The notes below the pieces were generated by a model. That model searched no databases. It was not told the origin of the DNA and worked only from the letters and a program-made list of their open reading frames with translations. Shown here piece after piece: positions 17,621-26,605 of a DNA stretch of 64,000 bases. Every line of letters starts with the position of its first letter. The stretch's first letter is position 1. The stretch is from Marinomonas sargassi. GTDB taxonomy: Bacteria > Pseudomonadota > Gammaproteobacteria > Pseudomonadales > Marinomonadaceae. Made by a program: the position numbers and the translations under genes. Where the stretch lies: NCBI RefSeq assembly GCF_025716875.1, contig NZ_JAOVZB010000001.1:620001-684000 (forward strand), written 5' to 3'.

Positions 17621-20089
17621 TTATCGATGCTCTGATAGAAATTCTAACCAGCCTTCAACAGGAAGGGGCTTAGAGAAAAAGAACCCTTGAGCTTTATTAC
17701 AGCCTAATTCACATAGGTGATCGAGTTGTCTCTGGTTTTCTACACCTTCTGCTATCACACGCAAATCTAAAATCTGAGCCAGCGTTAAAACAGCCCGGGT
17801 GATTTCATAATCCAAAGTTGAGGTATCTAAATCTTGAATAAAGCTACGATCAAGTTTTAGGAAGTCGGCTGATAAATTTTTCACAACAGACAATGAAGAG
17901 TAACCTGTGCCGAAGTCATCAATCGCAATTCGATAACCTTGTTTTCTAAGTTCGACTATCGTTTCAATACAAGTGTCATAGTCTCTCATCATGTCCCGTT
18001 CTGTAATTTCTAGAATAAGCTGATGAGGCTGACAGCCTGATTCTTCTAAAATCGTCTTCAATTGATCAGACAAGTCGGGCATATAAAACATACGAGAGGA
18101 GAAGTTCACGGAAACCGCAATATCAGCTACATCTTCACCATTTTTTTGCCACTCAGATATGAGCCTTGCAACTTCGCCAAATACCCACTTATCTATATCA
18201 ATAATAAGATCTGATTTTTCAGCAATTTCTAGGAACTCCGCAGGCTGTAAAAGGCCAAGCGTAGGATGTTGCCACCGAACTAAGGCTTCAGCCCCCATGA
18301 CCTTTTTAGAAGTAAGGTTGAGATTAGGTTGAAAATAAACCACTAATTCATTATTGGCGATTGCCTGACGTAAACCAGCGTTAGTTTCAATGATATCGGT
18401 GACTTCCAACGTCATTCTGTCGTCATATATACGGTATTGGTCTTTGCCATTACGTTTTGCATGATACATAGCTGTATCCGCATTCCGAATTAATGTTTCA
18501 TCATCACTACCATGGTAAGGGAACTGACACACACCAATACTAGCGGAGACAAAAACATTTTTATTATCAATAAGGTAGGACTTTCTAAGCGATTGGTTAA
18601 TCTGCTCCAATAAGAACATTTCTTCGCTATTAGCACGCCTATCTTCCGCAACAAGCATGAATTCATCGCCCCCCATTCTTGCGACGAAGCCCACACCCTC
18701 AACAAGCTCTTCTAAAATATGAGCAACATCAATCAATAGATTATCACCTGCCGTGTGCCCTAATGAGTCATTGATGGTTTTGAACTCATCCACATCCAAA
18801 TAGATCAAGAAGAAAGAAGAGTCCTTCTCTTTTGCTTTAACAATAGCCTCGTTCAACTTCTGAGTCCCTAGCAGCCTATTTGCTAAGCCTGTCAGTGGAT
18901 CATGGTGTGCAAGGAAATCGAAGTTTTTCTTCTCTGCATTTAACTCTGCATAAGTGGCAGAGAGCCGCTCCGCCATTTGATTAAAGGTATTCTCTATGTG
19001 GTTCCACTCATCAGTACGATGCAGATTAATCGGCCTACTAGTACCATCGGATTCGATTCTGGCAAAACCTGCACTTAAGTCGTTTAGAGGTTTTCTGATG
19101 TGTTTTTTTACAACGAGACTCACTAACAAAATGGATATCAGAAAAGCAAACACGCTCGTTAATATAGCATTAAGCCTTGATTCACTAATTTCTGCTTCGA
19201 GCTTTTTAGCTAACTCAAAGGCTTCAATTTGCACTTCTTTCTCGGTTTTTTCTACCAGAGCAATGAGTTGGTTTTGAGAGTCGACTAAAGAAGACATAAC
19301 ACCCCAACGTTGTGCTAGATTAGCCTTTATACGGCTCAATGCAGCGTGATACTTTCTCAAAGTAATCTGCATCTTCCTTATATGAGAGGCCAACTCAGGG
19401 CTATCAATATCAACACTGATATCGACACTTTCTAAATGCAACGCCAGTATAGCCAGCTCTTTTTCTGCTTCAATAATCAGTACTTTTTCTGTTTCGGGTG
19501 TAATACGACTATGGACGCTTTCTACGATTTTTCCGGTCGTTAGAAAAGCCTCCCGAAGCATGGGTATCAAGGTATGATTATGCTCGTCATGCAAGTCTCC
19601 ACCAAGGATGGTAATTTCCAATTCCCCTTGGTTAATATGGAACGCAAGCTCATCAATTTGCTCTTCAAGCTGATCGTCTATTTCTTGAATTTTCTTCAAA
19701 ATCCTATTCAAAGAAAGCGAACTCCCTAAAAACCGGTGAAAATTATCGACAAAATCATCAACTTTATCTGCAAGTTCTGGGTTAGCTGACAACTCATTCA
19801 ATTGCTGAAGCTCCAAATCAATTTTGGTTGCCTCTTTTGATAGGGTTGTCTCGCTAAATAGAAAAGTTTGTTCCAATAACTTTACGCGTGACGTCAAACT
19901 CGATACTTGCCTACTGATATCTGAATTCTTGGTTAATATCTCAACATGGCCTTGGGATTGAGTTTTAAATGTAGACTCTACTAAGTACGAGGAACGAATC
20001 ACCATAATGATCGCGAAACTTAAAATCATTAAAGAAAGTAAATTGGAAAATATCAGGCGTTGAGTGATGGTCAAATTATGTAGCTTCAT
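17621..20089 (-). CDS. Membrane sensor with HAMP, GGDEF and EAL domains (paralogue 2)
   Basis: The 822-residue protein has the same architecture as its neighbour: TM1 about 12-33, helical periplasmic domain to about 306, TM2 about 307-328, HAMP, GGDEF (motif at 473-477; I-site replaced by EGVG) and EAL (EAL at 601-603; DDFGTGYSS intact). Its ATG overlaps the stop of the upstream binding-protein gene as ATGA, so the two are translationally coupled and probably work as a pair. The family precedent is NspS-MbaA of Vibrio cholerae, where a periplasmic binding protein sets the balance of a GGDEF-EAL enzyme. Which enzymatic activity dominates cannot be read from sequence. Confidence 0.92.
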   Translation of the reverse strand: MKLHNLTITQRLIFSNLLSLMILSFAIIMVIRSSYLVESTFKTQSQGHVEILTKNSDISRQVSSLTSRVKLLEQTFLFSETTLSKEATKIDLELQQLNELSANPELADKVDDFVDNFHRFLGSSLSLNRILKKIQEIDDQLEEQIDELAFHINQGELEITILGGDLHDEHNHTLIPMLREAFLTTGKIVESVHSRITPETEKVLIIEAEKELAILALHLESVDISVDIDSPELASHIRKMQITLRKYHAALSRIKANLAQRWGVMSSLVDSQNQLIALVEKTEKEVQIEAFELAKKLEAEISESRLNAILTSVFAFLISILLVSLVVKKHIRKPLNDLSAGFARIESDGTSRPINLHRTDEWNHIENTFNQMAERLSATYAELNAEKKNFDFLAHHDPLTGLANRLLGTQKLNEAIVKAKEKDSSFFLIYLDVDEFKTINDSLGHTAGDNLLIDVAHILEELVEGVGFVARMGGDEFMLVAEDRRANSEEMFLLEQINQSLRKSYLIDNKNVFVSASIGVCQFPYHGSDDETLIRNADTAMYHAKRNGKDQYRIYDDRMTLEVTDIIETNAGLRQAIANNELVVYFQPNLNLTSKKVMGAEALVRWQHPTLGLLQPAEFLEIAEKSDLIIDIDKWVFGEVARLISEWQKNGEDVADIAVSVNFSSRMFYMPDLSDQLKTILEESGCQPHQLILEITERDMMRDYDTCIETIVELRKQGYRIAIDDFGTGYSSLSVVKNLSADFLKLDRSFIQDLDTSTLDYEITRAVLTLAQILDLRVIAEGVENQRQLDHLCELGCNKAQGFFFSKPLPVEGWLEFLSEHR

Positions 20090-21207
20090 TTACCACTCCA
20101 AATATTTAAATAGGTTTCGCGATATCCATTTTTAGGGTCATACACCCCAGTATTTTTACTGCTTATAAGCTCATCTACATTATTTGGAGTAACTAAGTGG
20201 ACAGGAGTGGAATAGCCACTAGGAGGATAAGCATTAAAAGCTCGATTCAGCTCATCCATAATTTGCCAACCATGCAAGTAGAGCGGCTCTGGCACAGTAG
20301 CGAGTTGAAAATCTTGCTGGTATATTCGTTGGTAAGCGGCTTCACTACCGTCGCCAGCCGAGATATTCGCAGGGATTTTCTTACGCTGCTCTAATCTCGA
20401 TTCCAAAAAGGGCGTTGCATAGTCAATATATAAGTCATTTATCGTCAGAATATGAGTAATCTCATTGCCGTATTTGCTCCATAAATCATTAAGCGTCTTC
20501 GGCATACTTTGAGCAATCTTATCTAATGCCAACGGCTGGATATCCAACACACTACAGGTACGACAAAGCCTTATCGTATCTGCCAGCTTTTGAGCTTTTA
20601 TTGATGCTATTTTATAGTTTGGATCTGTAAAAATAACCGTTTTTGCCTGCCCTTCCGTGTTTACTATTGCTAATAAGGCAGCCACTTCCGCAACTTCTAA
20701 GGGGTCTGTTGTGATATTGGTATACAAGCCTAGCTCTTTATTCTCACCCGCTAATTCTGAAGCATGCCAACCCACAACAACGACATTAAGCTGTTCTGCA
20801 AGCTTTAAGATATCTTTATGCCTAAGTGCATCAATACCGCCTAGTACTATGCCATCAGGTTTAAGGCTTATTGCCTCTCGAATCAGTGCGCCCTGACGAA
20901 CTGCTGAACCTCTTCCATCAAAGAATTTTAACTGCCAATCAAGGTGCGTAGCGGCTTCCGAAATGCCTTTTGCCACACCATAAACCCCTCCATTTCGAAG
21001 GTCAGATGCGACAAAAAAGACACTTTTATTTTGAAGAATTTGAGGGCCAGACTTAGGACCATCCCAAGTTTGATTACTTTGAATAGCCGCCTCCACTTTC
21101 TTCTTTGCCAACTCTAAGAAGTCAGTTTCGTAGTCGTTGGCCATTGTGTAGGAGGAAAAACTAGTTAAAAAAATGGCCAGTAGCACGAAGAGTTTCGGTA
21201 TTTTCAT
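20086..21207 (-). CDS. Periplasmic substrate-binding protein, type I fold, coupled to GGDEF-EAL
   Basis: The 373-residue protein has a signal peptide (about 1-23, MKIPKLFVLLAIFLTSFSSYTMA) and a Peripla_BP_4-type sugar-binding fold (SVFFVASDLRNGGVYGVAKGISEAATHLDWQLKFFDGRGS; GIVLGGIDA; ISAGDGSEAAYQRI; LYLHGWQIMDELNRAF). No ABC permease or ATPase genes accompany it; instead it overlaps the GGDEF-EAL gene by four bases. That makes it a candidate ligand sensor rather than a transporter component. A much longer open frame extends upstream, but residue 97 of it begins the signal peptide and is taken as the start. The ligand is unknown. Confidence 0.85.
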   Translation of the reverse strand: MKIPKLFVLLAIFLTSFSSYTMANDYETDFLELAKKKVEAAIQSNQTWDGPKSGPQILQNKSVFFVASDLRNGGVYGVAKGISEAATHLDWQLKFFDGRGSAVRQGALIREAISLKPDGIVLGGIDALRHKDILKLAEQLNVVVVGWHASELAGENKELGLYTNITTDPLEVAEVAALLAIVNTEGQAKTVIFTDPNYKIASIKAQKLADTIRLCRTCSVLDIQPLALDKIAQSMPKTLNDLWSKYGNEITHILTINDLYIDYATPFLESRLEQRKKIPANISAGDGSEAAYQRIYQQDFQLATVPEPLYLHGWQIMDELNRAFNAYPPSGYSTPVHLVTPNNVDELISSKNTGVYDPKNGYRETYLNIWSGK

Positions 21208-21289
21208 TGTAATATCACACACTTCATTTATAGTTTTCATTAGTATAGGATGAGAAAAAACAATAAACCTGCCTATGAAGGTAAAACCT
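21208..21289. promoter_or_regulatory. Divergent promoter region of the two binding-protein genes
   Basis: Only 82 bases separate the divergent starts of the binding protein at 21207 and the LuxP-like gene at 21290. Both promoters must overlap here, suggesting co-regulation. I recognise no specific operator. Confidence 0.5.
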
Positions 21290-22399
21290 ATGAAAACTGC
21301 TATTTCCAGGTCCATTATCACCATTTCTACCTTCTTATGTTTATGTATTTCTTCTTTTACTGTAGCAAGTAGTTTAGATAAAGATCGAGCTACTTCACAG
21401 CTTAATCTGCAAAAGTTACAGCAGTTCCAAGACACAGTTAACTTACAAGCGATGCCTCTCGATGTAAAAGTAGACCAAGCCATCAGAATCGCCATTATCT
21501 ACCCAAGCGCAGACATCTCCGACTTTTGGGTCCGTAACTATACAGCTCTCACTGAACGGTTAACCGAATTAAAAATTCCCTTTCACATAGATGAATACTC
21601 CTCCAAGCAAATTGAACACGCCCTACAAACACAACACACGCAAACAGTATTGAATGCAAAATCACCTTATGATTTCGTCATATTTGGACCTTCAGAGCTT
21701 GCCCGCCAAGCAAAAAACATCCAGCAACTAGCTGCGTCACAGGAATTTAAAACTTTTATTTGGGCCTTCCATACACCAGACTCAAGCTGGTCTCACCAAC
21801 CCGATGGATGGTTTGATTTTTCAAGCGCAATGGGAGCTGAAGCACTCTGCCATTATGCTATTCAACACTTAGGAAATGAGATTGAATTTGCTGCCAACCG
21901 CGGTATACCTGGTATAACGGATACACAGCGCTCTCAGGGTTTTATCGATTGTGTTGAGGAAAAAGCGGATTGGATTAATGTTTATGAACACTTTGGCCAA
22001 TACCAAAAGCTCGGTGGTGCAGATGGGGCCAAACTATTCATTAACAATTTCCCCAACTTACAAATGATACACAATGCCAATACGGCAATGACAATGGGTG
22101 CTGTTGATGCTCTAAATGCAGCAAATAAAACACAAGATATTTTTACAACTGGCTGGGGCGGCACCGCAAAAGAAATTGAAATAATAAAGTCAGGCGAACT
22201 GGATGCCACTCCTATGCGAATGAGTGACGATCTTGGAGTAGCCACTGCCGAAAGCATAAAGTTTCATTTCCAAGGGAGAGAATCTGAGCTACCAAAATTC
22301 TATTTGGGTCGTATTTTAATCGCTCATAAAGATATGACAGACTCAGAGTTAGATGCTTATACAAAAGAAGCCTTTAGATATTCAGGCATTCCGAATTAA
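21290..22399 (+). CDS. LuxP-like periplasmic binding protein
   Basis: The 369-residue protein has a signal peptide (about 1-27) and a LuxP/TorT-type periplasmic fold. From memory of LuxP with bound AI-2, several ligand-contacting positions are kept in YPSADISDFW (Ser77, Trp80), DTQRSQGF (Arg214), NANTAMTMGAVDAL (Thr265), TGWGG (Trp289) and TPMRMSDD (Arg310). The equivalent of LuxP Gln77 is Asp75, and Asn159 is not conserved, so the ligand may not be borated AI-2. The C-terminus AFRYSG also matches LuxP. No luxQ kinase is adjacent; the divergent neighbours are a second binding protein and GGDEF-EAL enzymes. The ATG at 21290 has GAAGG upstream; one five codons earlier does not. Confidence 0.82.
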   Translation: MKTAISRSIITISTFLCLCISSFTVASSLDKDRATSQLNLQKLQQFQDTVNLQAMPLDVKVDQAIRIAIIYPSADISDFWVRNYTALTERLTELKIPFHIDEYSSKQIEHALQTQHTQTVLNAKSPYDFVIFGPSELARQAKNIQQLAASQEFKTFIWAFHTPDSSWSHQPDGWFDFSSAMGAEALCHYAIQHLGNEIEFAANRGIPGITDTQRSQGFIDCVEEKADWINVYEHFGQYQKLGGADGAKLFINNFPNLQMIHNANTAMTMGAVDALNAANKTQDIFTTGWGGTAKEIEIIKSGELDATPMRMSDDLGVATAESIKFHFQGRESELPKFYLGRILIAHKDMTDSELDAYTKEAFRYSGIPN

Positions 22400-22441
22400 G
22401 CACTCTTAATACAATAACTTCTAATATCCTTTGTATCAGCT

Positions 22442-23953
22442 CTAGGAGGCAGCTGCTTTTCCTAGCATTCTTTCCATTTTTCGATAACTTAGCGATTCCA
22501 TTAAATGTGATCTTGTCACAGGTCCGCCACTCAAATCTGCAAGGGTAAGAGCCACTTTTAATACCCTATGGTATGCCCGTGCAGAAAGCTTTAACTTCTC
22601 TAACGCTTGCTGCATAAACAGGCTATCGGCTTCATTAAGTGCACAGATGCGCTCTAACTGACGACCATCAAGCTGAGCATTTTGGCAACCCTGTCGTTGT
22701 CTTTGTCTCGCAACAGCCAATTCAACTCGCTGTCGAATACTAGCGCTATCCTCACCCTCTTCCGCAGTATTCACTAAAACATCAGAGGGTAGAGGGGGAA
22801 CTTCCACATGAAGGTCTATTCGATCCAAGAAGGGAGCAGAAAGTTTTTTAAGGTATTTCTGACTTGCACTGGATTGGTAATAGTCTGCTCCTCCGCTATA
22901 GGCTTCATTACTGGCATTCATCGCTGCCACTAATTGAAAACGTGCTGGATAGGTGACTTGACCACGCGCTCTAGAAATATGCACCTCACCATTCTCTAAA
23001 GGCTCACGTAAAACTTCCAATACTTTACGGTCAAATTCAGGTAATTCATCTAAAAACAATACGCCACAATGGGCTAAAGAGGCCTCACCAGGTTTAGGTA
23101 CGGAGCCACCCCCAACCAAAGCAACAGCCGAGCAAGAGTGGTGTGGAGATCGAAAAGGCCGTTCTGACCAGTGCCATTCCACGCCCATTTTTCGCCCTGA
23201 CACGGATTGAATAGAAGCAACAGATAAAGACTCTTCCTCTGTCATGGCAGGCATGATACTGGGTAAACGCGATGCCAGCATGGTTTTACCGGTTCCAGCT
23301 GGACCCACAAACAATAAGTTATGACCCCCAGCAGCAGCGACTTCTAAAGCTCTTCTTGCTTGATATTGCCCTTTCACATCTCGCATATCTTTAAAATTTG
23401 ATAACACTTCATCACGCGTGAAAGGCAAACAATGGGGTAATGAAGCTTGTTTAAGTAAGTGCGCCGTTACTTGTGTCAAATGCTGAGCACAAACGCTATC
23501 ACCTTCTACTAAAGCCGCTTCATCTTGATTCACAGTCGGTAAGATCAATTGCCGACCCGCTTGCTGACAAGCAATCGCAGAAGGTAATAAGCCTGAAACA
23601 CCACGAATATCGCCCGATAATGCCAACTCACCAACAAACTCTTTATCTGCAAGGTTCACATTATCTAGTTGCCCAGACGCCGCAAGCACACTAATAGCGA
23701 TCGCTAAATCATAGCGTCCTCCCTCTTTAGGTAAGTCAGCAGGGGCTAGATTGATGGTGATTCTTCTTGTGGGGAATTCGAAGTGACTATTGATAATAGC
23801 GCTGCGTACACGATCTTTTGATTCCCTTACAGCCGCTTCGGGCAAACCCACAATATTCAAAGAAGGCAAACCATTGGAAATATGAGTTTCCACGGTGACA
23901 AGGGGAGAAGCCACGCCCACTCTGGCGCGGCTATAGACGGTCGATAAACTCAT
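22442..23953 (-). CDS. comM: ComM/YifB family magnesium-chelatase-like AAA+ ATPase
   Basis: The 503-residue protein has an N-terminal Lon-protease-like S5 fold (VGVASPLVTVETHISNGLPSLNIVGLPEAAVRESKDRVR), a central AAA+ module (Walker A GPAGTGKT; Walker B region VLFLDELPEF) and a C-terminal Mg-chelatase-like domain (LSARAYHRVLKVALTLADL). In Vibrio and Haemophilus, ComM is a hexameric helicase promoting branch migration during natural transformation. It starts at the ATG behind AAGGAG. The length matches the family. It is likely co-oriented with ubiK upstream, which often neighbours it in gammaproteobacteria. Confidence 0.95.
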   Translation of the reverse strand: MSLSTVYSRARVGVASPLVTVETHISNGLPSLNIVGLPEAAVRESKDRVRSAIINSHFEFPTRRITINLAPADLPKEGGRYDLAIAISVLAASGQLDNVNLADKEFVGELALSGDIRGVSGLLPSAIACQQAGRQLILPTVNQDEAALVEGDSVCAQHLTQVTAHLLKQASLPHCLPFTRDEVLSNFKDMRDVKGQYQARRALEVAAAGGHNLLFVGPAGTGKTMLASRLPSIMPAMTEEESLSVASIQSVSGRKMGVEWHWSERPFRSPHHSCSAVALVGGGSVPKPGEASLAHCGVLFLDELPEFDRKVLEVLREPLENGEVHISRARGQVTYPARFQLVAAMNASNEAYSGGADYYQSSASQKYLKKLSAPFLDRIDLHVEVPPLPSDVLVNTAEEGEDSASIRQRVELAVARQRQRQGCQNAQLDGRQLERICALNEADSLFMQQALEKLKLSARAYHRVLKVALTLADLSGGPVTRSHLMESLSYRKMERMLGKAAAS

Positions 23954-24032
23954 AATCACTCCTTGATTATTAAGTAGAGACTTTCCTTAGTACTTAGTTA
24001 TCTATTATTCGCTTTTTTCTAGTTCAACTTTT

Positions 24033-24272
24033 CTAACTCAGCTTTTCTAACTCAACAAGGCGCGCTTCCAGCACTTCAAGTTTAGCTCGATATTTAGATA
24101 ACATGGCTTCTTGAACCTCAAACTCTTCACGTGTTACGAGATCCATTTTTGTTAGCGTGTTACGGGCAACTTCATGCAGCTGAGCATGAATCTCTTCCTT
24201 GGGTAATTTGCCAAGTGATTCTGCAGCTTGCTCTAAGCCTGTTCCTAGTTGTTTTATAAATTGCTCAATCAT
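24033..24272 (-). CDS. ubiK: UbiK-type ubiquinone biosynthesis accessory factor (BMFP/YqiC)
   Basis: The 79-residue protein is nearly all helical, with an N-terminal amphipathic segment and a C-terminal coiled coil (REEFEVQEAMLSKYRAKLEVLEARLVELEKL). This is the BMFP family, which in E. coli assists the aerobic ubiquinone Ubi complex through UbiJ and membrane association. The REEFEVQ motif at the hinge is diagnostic. It lies upstream of comM on the same strand, with 79 bases between them. Confidence 0.92.
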   Translation of the reverse strand: MIEQFIKQLGTGLEQAAESLGKLPKEEIHAQLHEVARNTLTKMDLVTREEFEVQEAMLSKYRAKLEVLEARLVELEKLS

Positions 24273-24274
24273 AA

Positions 24275-24424
24275 TTAAATTTCCGAATAAAAGGGTGGCA
24301 TACGGTCTGCCATGATTTGCATAGTATAGTTACCTGCAAAAGGGTCGTACAAGGCGCCTTCCATTCTTTTTGGCAATAGTTTTTCTTTCAACATACGAAC
24401 AGCTGTCGCCCATGATCTAATCAC
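24275..24424 (-). CDS. Possible 49-residue ORF just upstream of ubiK
   Basis: A frame open from a GTG at 24424 to TAA at 24275-24277 ends two bases before the ubiK ATG. It would encode a 49-residue, basic then mixed peptide containing RMLKEKLLPKRMEGALYDPF and ending PPFYSEI. The composition looks protein-like, and the tight junction with ubiK suggests coupling. Against it, the GTG has only AAGAGG immediately adjacent, and I recognise no family. It may instead be the 3' remnant of a longer gene. Confidence 0.33.
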   Translation of the reverse strand: MIRSWATAVRMLKEKLLPKRMEGALYDPFAGNYTMQIMADRMPPFYSEI

Positions 24425-24611
24425 GCCTCTTTTTTGTGCGCATTTTTTGTACAAGCATTTTCAAGATGAAGAGCCCTACTTAGCTATATTTCTCAGATGA
24501 GATATGCAGCGTAATTTTTTAAAGCGGAAACAAAAAGATAAAGCTTCTTATGCCCTGATCAACTTTTAGATATACGTCACGCGCACACAAACCGCACAAT
24601 AAATGCTCTAT

Positions 24612-24634
24612 TTTGATGCGAACGCACCATCAAA
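24612..24634. repeat. Inverted repeat in the glnK upstream region
   Basis: TTTGATG (24612-24618) and CATCAAA (24628-24634) form perfect 7-bp arms around nine bases that include GCAC. It may be an additional activator or repressor site upstream of glnK. The rest of 24425-24799 is AT-rich without a visible gene. Confidence 0.4.
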
Positions 24635-24703
24635 GAACACATCTCACACATCACCTTTATTCCATTTGTAAGACAAATCCATATATTTCGGCTAAAACGG
24701 GCT

Positions 24704-24718
24704 TGCACTATATATGCA
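24704..24718 (+). promoter_or_regulatory. Candidate NtrC-binding site upstream of glnK
   Basis: TGCACTATATATGCA has the TGCA...TGCA palindromic arms of NtrC enhancer sites (consensus close to TGCACCAnnnTGGTGCA). It lies close to, and immediately upstream of, the putative sigma54 promoter. NtrC normally acts from greater distance, so a second site may exist further up. Confidence 0.45.
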
Positions 24719-24724
24719 CAAAGC

Positions 24725-24740
24725 TGGCATAAATATTGAA
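24725..24740 (+). promoter_or_regulatory. Sigma54-like promoter of glnK-amtB
   Basis: TGGCATAAATATTGAA keeps the -24 TGGCA element and the 10-base spacing but has GA where the -12 GC is expected. Its position, about 60 bases before glnK, and the usual NtrC/sigma54 control of glnK-amtB support it. Confidence 0.45.
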
Positions 24741-24778
24741 TAAGTACCTTCGGAATGCACAATACACATTTAAACTGA

Positions 24779-25138
<360 letters not shown>

Positions 25139-25176
25139 TCCTGCTCGAATATTAAAAGCCTTTAGGGGGGCGAAAC

Positions 25177-26439
25177 ATGCAAGATCAAATTTTTCACTTA
25201 CAATACGCTATGGACACCTTTTACTTTTTGGTGTGTGGCGCTCTAGTTATGTGGATGGCAGCAGGATTTGCCATGTTAGAAGCGGGTCTAGTACGCGCTA
25301 AAAACACAACTGAAATTCTTACTAAGAACGTAGCCTTGTTTGCTATCTCTTGTATCATGTACCTAGTTTGCGGTTACTCTATCATGTACGGTGGTGAGTG
25401 GTTCCTTTCTGGTATTCAAGACGTTGATGTAGACGCTACTTTGTCTGACTTCGCTGGTCGTGAAGGCGGATTCGAAGGTGGTTCTATCTACTCTGGCGCT
25501 TCTGACTTCTTCTTCCAAGTAGTATTCGTTGCAACTGCAATGTCTATCGTATCTGGTGCGGTTGCTGAGCGTATGAAGCTTTGGGCTTTCCTAGCATTCG
25601 CAGTTGTTATGACTGGTTTCATTTACCCAATGGAAGGTAACTGGACTTGGGGTGGCGGTTCTGTATTCGGTATGTTCAGCCTTGGTGACCTAGGTTTCTC
25701 TGACTTCGCAGGTTCTGGTATCGTTCACATGGCAGGTGCTGCAGCAGCATTGGCTGGTGTAATCGTATTGGGCGCTCGTAAAGGCAAATACGGTCCTAAC
25801 GGTGAAGTTCGCGCGATTCCTGGCGCAAACCTACCTCTTGCTACTTTGGGTACATTCATCCTTTGGTTAGGTTGGTTCGGCTTTAACGGCGGTTCTGTAC
25901 TTAAACTTGGTGATATCTCAAATGCAAACGCAGTTGCTATGGTGTTCCTAAACACTAACGCTGCGGCAGCTGGTGGCGCAATTGGTGCACTAGTTCTTGC
26001 TCGTATCCTATTCGGTAAAGCTGATTTGACTATGCTTCTAAACGGCGCTCTAGCTGGTTTGGTTGCTATCACTGCTGAGCCTTCAACTCCTTCTGCACTA
26101 GGTGCGACACTAATCGGTGTTGTAGGTGGTCTGATTGTTGTTGTTTCTATCTTGACTCTAGACAAGCTTAAGCTTGACGATCCAGTGGGCGCGATCTCTG
26201 TTCACGGTGTTGTTGGTCTTTGGGGTCTATTAGCTGTTCCTCTAACAAACGATGGTGCTACTTTCGGCGGTCAAATCGCTGGTGCACTTACTATCTTCGT
26301 TTGGGTATTCGTATCAAGCCTTGTTGTTTGGTTAGCTATCAAAGCTATCATGGGCGTACGTGTTACTGAAGAAGAAGAGTTTGAAGGTGTTGACCTTTCT
26401 GAATGTGGTATGGAAGCGTACCCAGAATTCAAAAAGTAA
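25177..26439 (+). CDS. amtB: Ammonium transporter AmtB
   Basis: A 420-residue Amt channel, with about eleven membrane helices after a short periplasmic N-terminus. It shows the signatures DFAGSGIVHMAGAAAALAG (first pore His) and GAISVHGVVGLWGLLA (second pore His), and the GGEWF- and TWGGGSVF-type loops. It moves NH4+/NH3 across the inner membrane and is gated by GlnK, encoded just upstream. A GGGGGG ribosome site lies before the ATG. Codon use is notably optimised, indicating high expression. A strong terminator follows. Confidence 0.95.
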   Translation: MQDQIFHLQYAMDTFYFLVCGALVMWMAAGFAMLEAGLVRAKNTTEILTKNVALFAISCIMYLVCGYSIMYGGEWFLSGIQDVDVDATLSDFAGREGGFEGGSIYSGASDFFFQVVFVATAMSIVSGAVAERMKLWAFLAFAVVMTGFIYPMEGNWTWGGGSVFGMFSLGDLGFSDFAGSGIVHMAGAAAALAGVIVLGARKGKYGPNGEVRAIPGANLPLATLGTFILWLGWFGFNGGSVLKLGDISNANAVAMVFLNTNAAAAGGAIGALVLARILFGKADLTMLLNGALAGLVAITAEPSTPSALGATLIGVVGGLIVVVSILTLDKLKLDDPVGAISVHGVVGLWGLLAVPLTNDGATFGGQIAGALTIFVWVFVSSLVVWLAIKAIMGVRVTEEEEFEGVDLSECGMEAYPEFKK

Positions 26440-26486
26440 GACCTTTTTAAATTCGATAGTAACTTAATATTACTATCACTAAAGAG

Positions 26487-26516
26487 ACCCTCGCTTCGGC
26501 GGGGGTTTTCTTTTTC
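26487..26516 (+). terminator. Rho-independent terminator of glnK-amtB
   Basis: ACCCTCGC (26487-26494) pairs with GCGGGGGT (26499-26506, including a G-T pair) around a stable TTCG tetraloop, followed by a T-rich run. Confidence 0.9.
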
Positions 26517-26605
26517 TGGCAGAAACATTTTCTTCAAACCTTTCAATAGCGGTATCATGTTAGCTATGGAACACGCCATCTAGGAATAATGCTTTAGAGG
26601 ACATC

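Noticed and set aside
14739-20089. Degenerate (inactive) GGDEF or EAL domains in the two sensor proteins
   Set aside because: Both GGDEF and EAL signatures, plus the DDFG and AEGVE motifs, are intact in each; only the RxxD inhibitory site is missing.
24295-24311. Sigma54-like palindrome TGGCA-N7-TGCCA upstream of ubiK
   Set aside because: It fits the GG-N10-GC spacing on both strands but lies inside a plausible small ORF, and ubiK is not normally sigma54-dependent; chance palindrome is likelier.
25725-26165. 146-residue minus-strand open frame inside amtB
   Set aside because: It arises from the strong codon bias of amtB; its Ala/Pro/Thr-rich product is a typical shadow.
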